From Mesostigma viride (lineage: Eukaryota > Streptophyta > Mesostigmatophyceae > Mesostigmatales > Mesostigmataceae), in assembly GCA_009746045.1 (NCBI GenBank), contig RPFO01001541.1, positions 1 through 64,000 on the forward strand: 64,000 bases of DNA. Reading direction: 5' to 3'. The position numbers were made by a program, and so were the translations under genes. Positions within the stretch are counted from its first letter, which is position 1. Each line of letters opens with the position of its first letter. Below the pieces are notes generated by a model. It saw only the letters and a list, made by a program, of their open reading frames with translations. It ran no database searches and was not told the origin of the DNA. Of the stretch, positions 47,566 to 55,586 are shown piece after piece.

Positions 47566-47690
47566 AAGAAATAAGCAATAGTGAATGAAATAGTAAAAAG
47601 AAAATCATTCCAGCATATGTATGTACAAGTTTTTAGTAGTACACTATGACTATCGTCAAATATAACAATTTTCTATATTTTCATACACAC
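47566..47690. other. AT-rich spacer between satellite and AC-rich block
   Basis: About 125 bases, rich in A and T, with no repeat unit of either neighbour and no gene. Confidence 0.6.
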
Positions 47691-49470
47691 ACGAACAACA
47701 CACCCACACACACACACACTATGTTTGCACCCAAGACACACACCAACACCTAAAAACAAGACACCAACACACAAGACAGCCATGCAACACACACCCAACA
47801 CACACACGCAACACACACATAACACACCTAAGTATAGTTGTTATAACACACAACACACAGGTACATCCCGCCCCCCCACACACAACACCAACACATGACA
47901 ATTAACAGGCCACAACACACACACTGACACACATGCCCCAACACACACACACACATGCCCCAACACACACACACATGCCCCAACACTGCACACACAACAA
48001 CACCCAAACACACACCACACACACAAAAGACACCCAACACACATACCGAAAACACGCACACACAACACCTACTAAAAACAAGACACCAACACACAAGACA
48101 CCCAACACACACCCAACACACACACACACACACAATGTTTGCACCGGTCGGCCCACGACACCCACACCCAACACACACATAACACACCTAAGTAACACAC
48201 AACACACACGTACATCCCCCCCCCCACACACACAACACCAACACATGACAATTAACATGCCACAACACACACACATGCCCCAACACACACACACACATGC
48301 CCCAACACTGCACACACAACAACACCCAAACACATACCACACACACACAAGACACCCAACACACATACCGAAAACACGCACACACAACACCTACCAAAAA
48401 CACCAAACACACAAGACACCCAACACACACCCAACACACACACACACACAATGTTTGCACCCACGACACACACACCAACACCTAAAAATAAGACACCAAC
48501 ACACAACACACGTACACGTACATCCCCCCCCCCACAACACCAACAATAACATGCAAACAACACACACACAACACACCTAAGTCACACACACAACACACAC
48601 GTACTTTCCCCCCCCCACACCCAACACCAACACACAAGACACTTTGCACACACCCTACACACACCCACACCCTTTATGAACACATGTACACCCAACACAC
48701 ACACGCAACACACACCTAGGTCGATCACACACAACACACACAAAACACACCTAAGTCACACACAACACACACGTACACCCCCCCACACAAACCCAATACC
48801 AACACACAAGACACTTGGCCCCCCCCCCACCCACCCACACACCCACACCCACACCCACACCACACATCCAACACACACAACACACACACTACACACTTAA
48901 GTCACACACAACACACACATAACACACCTAAGTCACACACAACACACACGTCCATCCCCCCCCACACTCAACACCAATACATGACAATTAACATGCACAC
49001 AACACACACACGCACACGCCCCAACACACACACACACACAACATACATACACAGAGCACACACACACGCCTCAACACACATACCGAACACACACACACAA
49101 GACACCCAACACACATACCGAACACACACACACACACACACACTATGTTTGCACCCGACATACACACACCCAACACCTACTAAAAACAAGAAACCAACAC
49201 ACAAGACACCCTACACACACAACACACACACACACACAACACATATCCAACACAAACAACACACACACCTAAGTCACACACACAACACACCTACTAAGTC
49301 ACACACACAACACACATGTACCTCCCCCCCCCCACACCCAACATCAACACACAAGACACTTTGCACACACCCTACACGCCCCCGCACCTTCATGAATGCA
49401 CCCAACACACACACACAACACACACGCCCCAACACACATACCCAACATTCACACAACACACCCAACATAT
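47691..49470. repeat. AC-rich degenerate repeat block
   Basis: Almost wholly (AC)n, CCCAACAC and poly-C runs, with C8-C10 tracts near 48210, 48525 and 49325. A longer unit of roughly 300-400 bases is visible. ATGTTTGCACC recurs near 47720, 48136, 48451 and 49146. ATGACAATTAACA recurs near 47895, 48246 and 48974. CACACCTAAGT recurs many times. The strand bias is opposite to that of the 40-bp array, which is GT-rich on the plus strand. Confidence 0.85.
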
Positions 49471-49513
49471 AAGGGTAAATATGGTTTAGGAGTGTAGGGG
49501 TTTAGGGTTTAAG
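49471..49513. repeat. telomere-like heptamers (TTTAGGG / TGTAGGG)
   Basis: TAAGGG, GGTTTAGGA, TGTAGGGG, TTTAGGG and TTTAAGG follow one another on the plus strand. This is a short, decayed interstitial telomere-like stretch. It lies in G-strand orientation at the right end of the 18.8-49.5 kb repeat block, where the left end has the C-strand form. Confidence 0.6.
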
Positions 49514-49515
49514 GC

Positions 49516-49635
49516 CTACCATACACCCGTATGTAAAAATGCAACAACACGCCAAGTCATCCGCCACCATGCAAAAATATATAAACACAACTGGTCATCC
49601 TCAACAAGAATGCCCATTTTAGTACCCAATCCGCA
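49516..49635 (-). CDS. tentative last exon of the transposase-like gene
   Basis: Forty codons including the TAG at 49516, in phase 0 after a CCAAG acceptor at 49636-49637. The encoded tail includes CGLGTKMGILVEDDQ. The donor at 49829-49834 (GTACGT on the minus strand) is also phase 0, so the join keeps frame. No family evidence supports the peptide, so the real 3' exon may be elsewhere. Confidence 0.3.
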   Translation of the reverse strand, partial: CGLGTKMGILVEDDQLCLYIFAWWRMTWRVVAFLHTGVW

Positions 49636-49651
49636 CTTGGCACTTGTCCAG

Positions 49652-49685
49652 TTTCGTAAGTCCAACGGCCGTTGGCTTTGAGAAA
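49652..49685. repeat. palindrome module in the last intron (core 49662-49675)
   Basis: TTTC, 6 bases, exact CCAACGGCCGTTGG, 6 bases, GAAA. It sits about 30 bases inside the proposed acceptor of the terminal intron. Confidence 0.9.
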
Positions 49686-49834
49686 TTAAGATATGCGACA
49701 TGCGCCATGCAGCCAAGCTAAAGTATAGGCTGATTGCCCTGTATGTAACATTAGTAAGGTGAACGACCGTCGACAAAAAAACACATGCGACATACAAACA
49801 CCAATTTTACACAGTAATGTTTGGAATGACGTAC

Positions 49835-50502
49835 CGTAATTTCGGCGTCCACCTTCTTCGCAATTGTGAACCAGCCCTGTCGCGTGTTGTCCGGATGTCC
49901 TTCCCACTTGCCCTTCGTGACCTTTGCGACGCTCAGGTAGCACACGATTGCAGTTAAGGGTTCTCGGTCGTCTGGGTTCCAGAAGAAGCGTCGGGCGTCC
50001 GATCCGGAGGAGGAGCACCTCTCGAAGTATTTTACGTACATTACCCAGTTGCCTTTCTTAAAAACCTCGCCCCCCCCCCTGTATGTTTGTTTAAACACTC
50101 ATCCTTGTCGAGTTGGTGGGCGACTCGAACAACTTTCGCCAACCAGTACGGGTGGTCGGGCACATGGTCCTTGTGCCCCCTCTCAGATGCGACTGCGACG
50201 GCCTCCCCCTCCTGCAAACCACGCCCCAACTCGTTTCTTGCCGTTTGAACGTGGTTCAGGCGGGTTCCCGGATATCGCGTGGGGTTCCGCGACTTACTCG
50301 CCTGGAGTTTTACAGTCCACGACGAGCTGCTCCAATCGTTTGGGCATGTCGTCCACTTGCCCTCTCGGCACTCCGCACAACTGAAGCATGAAAAACGCCT
50401 GAGCTTTACCACCTCGACCCGCTCGCCCTTTTTGTCCAGTCGCCACTGGTGTGCCGTGGAGATATCTCGGATCGGGCCTCGCTCCTTACCGGACGTGAGA
50501 AT
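49835..50502 (-). CDS. transposase-like gene, exon 3: Cys-rich and C-terminal domain, frameshifted at C10
   Basis: Bounded by the acceptor TTGCAG at 50503-50504 and the donor ACG|GTACGT. The first part encodes a likely zinc-binding cluster (FSCFSCAEC...TTCPN). A segment of the type EAVAVASERG...PYWLAKVVRV follows, and then, one frame over, FKKGNWVMYVKYFER. In the family as I remember it these two segments are continuous. Here they are separated by a -1/+1 break exactly at a run of ten C at 50070-50079. The length, 668 bases, is likewise not a multiple of 3. The break is either a true frameshift mutation or a homopolymer error in the assembly. Confidence 0.65.
50070..50079. other. C10 homopolymer at the frame break
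   Basis: Ten consecutive C on the plus strand. The coding frame of exon 3 changes across this run. Changing the run length by one would restore a single frame through the exon. Confidence 0.7.
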
Positions 50503-50539
50503 CTGCAATTGTAAATCCATGAAACAACATCACAGCACA

Positions 50540-50706
50540 TTTCCCAACTCCAACGGCCGTTGGCACTCAACAATTATAAGATTTCCCAACTCCAACGGCC
50601 GTTGGCCCTTGGAAACTTTATATAAGTACATTTCTCAACTCCAACGGCCGTTGGCACTCAACAATTATACGATTTTCCAGCTCCAACGGCCGTTGGCCTT
50701 ATGAAA
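50540..50706. repeat. four palindrome modules in intron 2
   Basis: Exact 14-mers at 50550, 50592, 50641 and 50683, each preceded by TTTCCCAACT or a close variant and mostly followed by GAAA or CAA. They alternate in their right flanks (GGCACTCAACAATTATA versus GGCC...GAAAC), so the intron looks like a two-unit block duplicated once. Confidence 0.9.
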
Positions 50707-50804
50707 CTTCAAACTGCATCAAGGAAGCTGTCCTCTGTAAAGTGTAACCAGAGACAAATTATAGAACTGCACTTGACCACCAGAAAGCAACTGTCTTTAC
50801 TTAC

Positions 50805-51560
50805 GTTATCGAGAAGAAATGCCCGTCGAACCACGTCCGATTGTGCCGATGGTCGACTCGAGTCTTTGCCGGTTCTCCAATCCCGGTTCAGGTAGGCCAC
50901 CAGTGCCTCCACCGTATTCAGGTTCCGATTGTCCTCCTGCATCTGCGCTCTTTTGAGGATGCTTTTGACCGTCCCCCCCTCCCCGTCCGACTCCCCCTTC
51001 CCATGTCCTGCACACGAGTAGTTCCACTCCAATGATTCCAAGTCGGGGTCGGCCTCGAGCAGGTCCGCAGCCATCGCCAACACATACCGGGATTGGAACT
51101 GCTCCTTACAGTTGTCGGACCAACTGATCCAGTTCCTCACCTCCACCCCCTCCTCCCTCAGCACGTTAAGGGTATTCTTCATCACGAACTCCAGGGTCTG
51201 GGCATTCCTCGGTACGTCCTTCCCCATGTAATCGTGCTTCACCCTTTTGATTTCCAGCGATACGGGATCACGGTACATCACGATCACCGGCATCAGGACG
51301 TAACTACTTGGGTACCAGTACTGCGCCTGCAACTGTTTCTGCAGGTGGTCCGAATAGTTCTCCGAGTAGTCCATCAGGACCACCACCGTTCCCAGCGGCA
51401 TCACGTCAATGCACTCCTTGTAAGCGTGGTGCTGCCAGGCCCATGTATGGACGTGAATGGCGAATTCCGGGAAGCGCGCCGTAATGAGTTCATGGAGCTC
51501 CGAGAGGGTTGACTTGATGAGTTTTTGCTGCAGGTTCATTTGCGGCGCCACATCCTCCTC
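50805..51560 (-). CDS. transposase-like gene, exon 2: DDE/RNase H-like core
   Basis: 252 codons, phase 0 at both ends, between the acceptor TTGCAG at 51561-51562 and the donor AAC|GTAAGT at 50800-50804. Key motifs are VVVLMDYSENYSD, WISWSDNCKEQFQSR and CAGHGKGESDGEGGTVK. The three acidic positions (D in MDYSENY, D in SDNC, D/E in GESDGEGG) look like a DDE/DDD triad in an RNase H fold. I recall the same motif series in many uncharacterised, multi-copy proteins of animals and other eukaryotes, which suggests a mobile-element origin. I cannot name the superfamily with certainty. No terminal inverted repeats were found, so this copy may be a host-resident relative. Confidence 0.75.
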
Positions 51561-51582
51561 CTGCAACACAACACACCCGCGC

Positions 51583-51793
51583 ACCATGGATTGACCGAAG
51601 AATGGAAGTCAGCAGCTGGGAATTTCCCAACGCCAACGGCCGTTGGAAGTATGAAAGTCTACATATATATATTCAACGATGCAAATATACATGCCCGCGC
51701 ACCATGGATTGACCGAAGAATGGAAGTCAGCAGCTGGGAATTTCCCAACGCCAACGGCCGTTGGAAGTATGAAAGTCTACATATATATATTCA
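51583..51793. repeat. 118-bp tandem duplication with palindrome modules
   Basis: Two copies start near GCGCACCATGGATTGACCG, and each carries TTTC, 6 bases, exact CCAACGGCCGTTGG, 6 bases, GAAA. The second copy is cut at ATATATATATTCA by the retroelement and resumes after it at 52320. Confidence 0.85.
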
Positions 51794-52319
51794 GAGGGGG
51801 GTGGCCGGCATCTGCTTATTGACGTTTCGGTGGCGCGGCCCTTGGCTCTTAGCCACGTGGCTGGGGCCTCCCTCACGGCAGGTTACACGGCGGACCGGGC
51901 GGAGCGGGCCAAGCTCCTGGCCTACGGCGACGTCGGGCACCATCGTGTGGTGCCCTTTGTCCTGGAGGAGTTTGGGGCCATGGGGCCCCTGACCTCCGCC
52001 TTCTTCAAGGAGTGTTGCCGGCTCCGGGAGGACCGGCTGGACCTAGAGGGCCAGCGGGCCCCATGGTCGGCGCGGACCTGGACGTCATATTGGCGTCAGC
52101 GCTTGTCGGTGGCGCTGACTCGGGCCATGGCTGACATCATGCTCCGCCGTACGCGGGCTGATTTTGCGGTGCAGCAGGGCTATTAGGTTCCTCCCGTTAG
52201 GCGTTTCCATTGGTCTTATCGTAGTATAGAGCTTTGACATGGCTCTGTATATAGGTTTATAGCTGGGCGTTTGCTTTGGTTTGAGTGATTTCACTCTGCT
52301 GTAAGTAATTATATTTTTA
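51794..52319 (+). mobile_element. 5'-truncated retroelement fragment with 13-bp target-site duplication
   Basis: ATATATATATTCA occurs directly before (51781-51793) and directly after (52320-52332) this segment. The undisturbed sequence, ATATTCAACGATGC, is visible in the neighbouring duplicate. A variable-length duplication and loss of the 5' end fit target-primed insertion by a non-LTR retroelement. The 3' end is AT-rich (TAATTATATTTTTAA) and not a clean poly-A. Confidence 0.8.
51803..52186 (+). pseudogene. C-terminal fragment of a retroelement polyprotein
   Basis: Open on the plus strand to the TAG at 52186, with no start of its own. It encodes HLLIDVSVARP, then AGYTADRAERAKLLAYG, then VVPFVLEEFGAMG. 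I recall this order, D-V-(S/T)-V, then A..AE..K, then PF..E.FGA, from the extreme C-terminus of many eukaryotic reverse-transcriptase polyproteins. There it resembles a PD-(D/E)XK-type nuclease. The RT core is absent. Confidence 0.6.
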
Positions 52320-52355
52320 ATATATATATTCAACGATGCAAATATACATGCTTAC

Positions 52356-53522
52356 CGTCCCACGGGGCGCTGTGCCCTCCTTTATGAAGTCGAACCACGT
52401 GTACTTCTTTGTCCACCCCTTCATCTGGTCCGTCACGATGAACTCGGAAATCCCACACTCGTTGCACGTCCCTTCCAAGCAGTTCATTGGGACGTTAACG
52501 AACGGGCCGCCCGTCCTCCCCCCTCCTTGCCCCCCCTCCCCCCTCTCAGCCCTGTGGCAGGTGAAACGTCGAACGAAATCATGGGCATTGTCAGGCACGG
52601 AAGGGATACCCTCCCTCTCCTCGATCTCCAGCGTGCTCTTCAACTCCTTGACGCCTTTGGCGAAGGCAGAGAGCAGAGACTCGAAGACGACGTGCTTTTC
52701 GCATGCGCACAAGTCCCGGTCCTTCCACACGCCCTTTACGCACTTGGGCATGAACTCCACGAACTTCGTGTACCCCACCTTGTACCTTGTCCCGTCCGCA
52801 GTCGTCACGATACCTCCCTTGTACGGCGACGCGTCAGAACAGAACCGCTTGTAAATCGTTTCAAGCGAGTCCAAATAGTACCTTCCGCCCTGGGAGGAAA
52901 TGAGGATCCTGGCGTTTCCCTTCCTTTCGAACTCATTGACCACGTCCTTATGGTTGGGAGACGCCCTCGTGTTTAGGTCTGACAACCAGTAACTCCCGAC
53001 GATGTCTTTGACCTCCTCCGGAAACTTGTCCGACCGTAAAGCACGAGGGGGCGCCTTCAGGGCGGGAAGGTCGCCCCCCATCCTCATTCCCCTTGCGGTC
53101 TGGATATCCTTGGGCGTGACGTGAAGCAGCCGCGCGAGAGTGCAATGCCCTTGATTGTTCATGCCGTCCTTTCCCAAGCACATTGACAGCACAGCGCACT
53201 TCGCGTTCCTGTGCTCATCCGACTTGCCCAATTCCTGGAAACCTTGCACGATATTAGCGACAACCTCCTGAGCGAAGGACTCCGACGCCTTTCTTTTCAG
53301 CGCAGGGCGGTACTGTTTCCCCATAACCTTCACAACCGCACCTGGCAGCCGCTCAAGCGCCCTCAAGCCTACTGCAGTTTTCGTGTTTTCAGTCTTGTGA
53401 TTGTTGTCCTTCAGCAAGTATTCCATTGCGCTGGCCATGTCGAGGGCAAGTTGGTTGCCCTTGATCTCGACGTACTTGAGACTTAGGTCTTTGTTGTGCG
53501 CTTCACCTGCATCCGCGCGCAT
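52356..53522 (-). CDS. transposase-like gene, exon 1: N-terminal region
   Basis: A true ATG at 53522 opens 389 codons that end in phase 0 at the donor ACG|GTAAGC. Features include a Lys/Arg segment (RPALKRKASES), an HTH-like stretch (HCTLARLLHVTPKDIQTARG), a block resembling the family's pre-catalytic domain (GRYYLDSLETIYKRFCSD, then KDRDLCACEKH), and CLEGTCNEC, a possible metal-binding group. GATGCAG just inside the ATG could be an acceptor, so upstream exons cannot be excluded. Introns are GT..AG. Confidence 0.75.
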
Positions 53523-53582
53523 ACAGAATCCAGACGAAGTTTTGACTTTTTATCAAATTATTGCTTTCCAACAATTACCCAA

Positions 53583-54155
53583 TTTGTAGGTCCCAACGGC
53601 CGTTGGACCCCTGAAAGTACGCCTGAAACACGCCAACACATGCATTTTCGACACCCAACGGCCGTTGGACCCCCGAAAGTGGGCCTGAAACACGCCAACA
53701 CATGCATTTTCGACACCCAACGGCCGTTGGACCCCAGAAAGCGGGCCGAAAACACGCCAACACATGCATTTTCGACACCCAACGGCCGTTGGACCCCTGA
53801 AAGTGGGCCTGAAACACGCCAACACATGCATTTTCGACACCCAACGGCCGTTGGACCCCTGAAAGCGGGCCGAAAACACGCCAACACATGCATTTTCTAC
53901 ACCCAACGGCCGTTGGACCCCTGAAAGTGGGCCTGAAACACGCCCTTTACATGCATTTTCGACACCCAACGGCCGTTGGACCCCTGAAAGCGGGCCGAAA
54001 ACACGCCAACACATGCATTTTCGACGTCCAACGGCCGTTGGGCCCCTGAAAGCGGGCCGGAAACACGCTAACGCATGCATTTTAGACACCCAACGGCCGT
54101 TGGACCCCTGAAAGCGGGCCGAAAACTCGCCAACACCTGCATTTTTTACACGCCA
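53583..54155. repeat. 62-bp tandem array built around the palindrome module (9 copies)
   Basis: Exact CCAACGGCCGTTGG cores at 53593, 53655, 53717, 53779, 53841, 53903, 53966, 54028 and 54090, spaced 62 or 63 bases. Each unit also has ACACGCCAACACATGCATTTTC and GGACCCCTGAAAG, with small variants. It lies directly upstream of the transposase-like gene. A decayed unit follows near 54181 (AACGACCGTTGG). Confidence 0.95.
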
Positions 54156-54675
54156 GGATGTGAATTTCCGAATCCCAACGCACTTTTTATAACCTTAACG
54201 ACCGTTGGAACCCAGAAATTCGACTGAAATGTTTCCATAACACACGTAACAACAAATTTGGTGGTCAACAACCCCGTAAATCCGTAACCCTGCACGCACC
54301 TCTTGCCGCCATAGCTCTTGTTCGCAGCAGGTGGGCCCTGAAGACGCCTTTTGGTCTTGCACCTGTTGGTTACAATTGCATGGCATACCAGCAATATATT
54401 GCACATAGCATTGTATTTCACACAATTATTATATTCATGCCACAAATAATAATAATAATTGTATTAAACAGAGGGGGGCAGGTTGCATATTCGTTTCATT
54501 GCAGTCTAATATCAACATATTAAAAATTTCCATGCCCATAAACATTTTTGATATAGCTATTAGGTTGCTAATTATATTAAATCTTACCAGCCGTGTAGTG
54601 GTTTGCGGATTGCTTTATAGGCTTGCCACACCAACCCAAAAAAAAATGTTACGACGGGAGTTGAACCCGGGCCTA
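54156..54675. other. spacer with a possible small minus-strand exon
   Basis: A 56-base candidate at 54300-54355 lies between GTGCAAG and AGAG|GTGCGT on the minus strand and encodes a basic peptide (KRRLQGPPAANKSYGGK). Its phase does not join exon 1 of the downstream gene cleanly, so I do not call it. A T9-terminated, B-box-like GGTTCAACTCC lies at 54657-54667 on the minus strand. Confidence 0.35.
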
Positions 54676-54900
54676 CTAGACGTGTTCACGAGGTACTACG
54701 AGGATCAGCCAAGAATCTGTCCCGTACCGGTGTGGTTCACCAGTTCCGCACACTAGCATGGTCTCCGCGTCGCGCTCGTTCATTAAATTTCGGAGAAATT
54801 TTGCCTGCTTATATACGTTTTTGAAGCCCCTCGGCGTCGCGCCGTGAAAAGCTTCCTCCGCCAGGCGTCCAATCAGGTAGCAGGAATGTGAAAAAATGGG
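54676..54900 (-). CDS. possible coding segment, unrecognised
   Basis: The minus-strand frame ending at 54676 includes GRLAEEAFHGATPRGFKN and YKQAKFLRNLMNERDAE, which looks protein-like. It is preceded by GGCGCC-rich DNA where coding is doubtful. No family is recognised, and boundaries are set only by where composition changes. Confidence 0.25.
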   Translation of the reverse strand, partial: PIFSHSCYLIGRLAEEAFHGATPRGFKNVYKQAKFLRNLMNERDAETMLVCGTGEPHRYGTDSWLILVVPREHV

Positions 54901-54909
54901 CTCGAGCTG

Positions 54910-55135
54910 TGTGCAGCGCCGCGTCCATGTGGCGCCACACGGCGTCAGGAGTCGGCGTGGCGCCATATATGGCGCTGCGAATTCCCTACCGTGTGGTCTG
55001 CAGCGCCACGTCACAGTTGCGACTGCAAGTATTTTTCAGCGCGGCGCCGTCCCGGCGCCGCGCCATATCGTTTGGCGCGTAAATTTTTTTACCGCGCGCG
55101 GCGTCTTTTAGGCGCCGCGCCATTCCATTTGCGCG
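54910..55135. repeat. GGCGCC-dense short-palindrome cluster
   Basis: Many GGCGCC, GCGCC and GGCGC elements, often next to ATAT (GGCGCCATATATGGCGC-type). GCGCCATATATGGCGC at 54960-54975 is a perfect 16-base palindrome. No regular period is visible. Confidence 0.65.
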
Positions 55136-55169
55136 TCGGCATACCAGCACCAGGGAATTTGAATTGCAG

Positions 55170-55343
55170 GTGCTGCGTTGGCGCTTTCCAGCCCTCCTGG
55201 AAGACCGACACCGTGGATGCACCTTGCACCCGAGCATCAACGGCGGGTATTCGCGACATCGGCCGAAAGTGACAACGATATTAGCAACCCGACAGCCATA
55301 TTCGACTGAGCAAAGCGATTGTCGACACAGAGTGAAGAAAGAG
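55170..55343 (+). CDS. candidate internal exon, unrecognised
   Basis: An acceptor-like GAATTGCAG and a strong donor AAAGAG|GTGAGC bracket 174 bases (58 codons, phase 0 if entered at GTG). The peptide includes RWRFPALLEDRHRGC and ends HRVKKE. No partner exon was identified. Confidence 0.25.
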
Positions 55344-55444
55344 GTGAGCAATGGCTGATGTACATGGATGCTTTTGACAGATAGTGGTTTTATGCATGCC
55401 AGCACCCCCATTCTTGGTTAATAACAGTGTCCACAAGCAGCTCG

Positions 55445-55520
55445 TTGACGGGCTAGAAGAATCAGAAATTGTAGCTGTGATTCTGAACGTCGCGTTTGCT
55501 TTAATTGTGTAGCCCGTCAA
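55445..55520. repeat. nested inverted repeat
   Basis: The outer arms TTGACGGGCTA (55445-55455) and TAGCCCGTCAA (55510-55520) are exact complements. Inside, AGAATCA pairs with TGATTCT. It could be a decayed MITE-like element or a structured RNA region. Confidence 0.65.
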
Positions 55521-55586
55521 CTGATTCGCTTGCTTATGGTGTATGCCCTGCATTGTGCCTTTAATTGTGTGCAGCATCCTTGCGTG

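Larger units (their letters stand above)
51561..52355 (-). other. intron 1 of the transposase-like gene
   Basis: Donor ACG|GTAAGC at 52351-52355 and acceptor TTGCAG|GAG at 51561-51566. Both flanking exons meet in phase 0. It contains a 118-bp tandem duplication with two palindrome modules (cores 51633-51646 and 51751-51764) and a 526-bp retroelement fragment inserted on the opposite strand. Confidence 0.8.

Noticed and set aside
19064-47608. Giant Cys/Val-rich (plus) and His/Thr/Arg-rich (minus) open frames
   Set aside because: They are translations of the 40-bp satellite in all frames. No start context, domain or non-repetitive segment supports a gene.
54300-54355. 56-base mini-exon of the transposase-like gene
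   Set aside because: Splice-like ends exist, but joining it to the acceptor near 53509 creates a stop, so the model fails.
54642-54715. Possible tRNA gene on the minus strand
   Set aside because: There is a B-box-like GGTTCAACTCC and a T9 run after it, but the acceptor, D and anticodon arms do not pair. At most it is a tRNA-derived relic.
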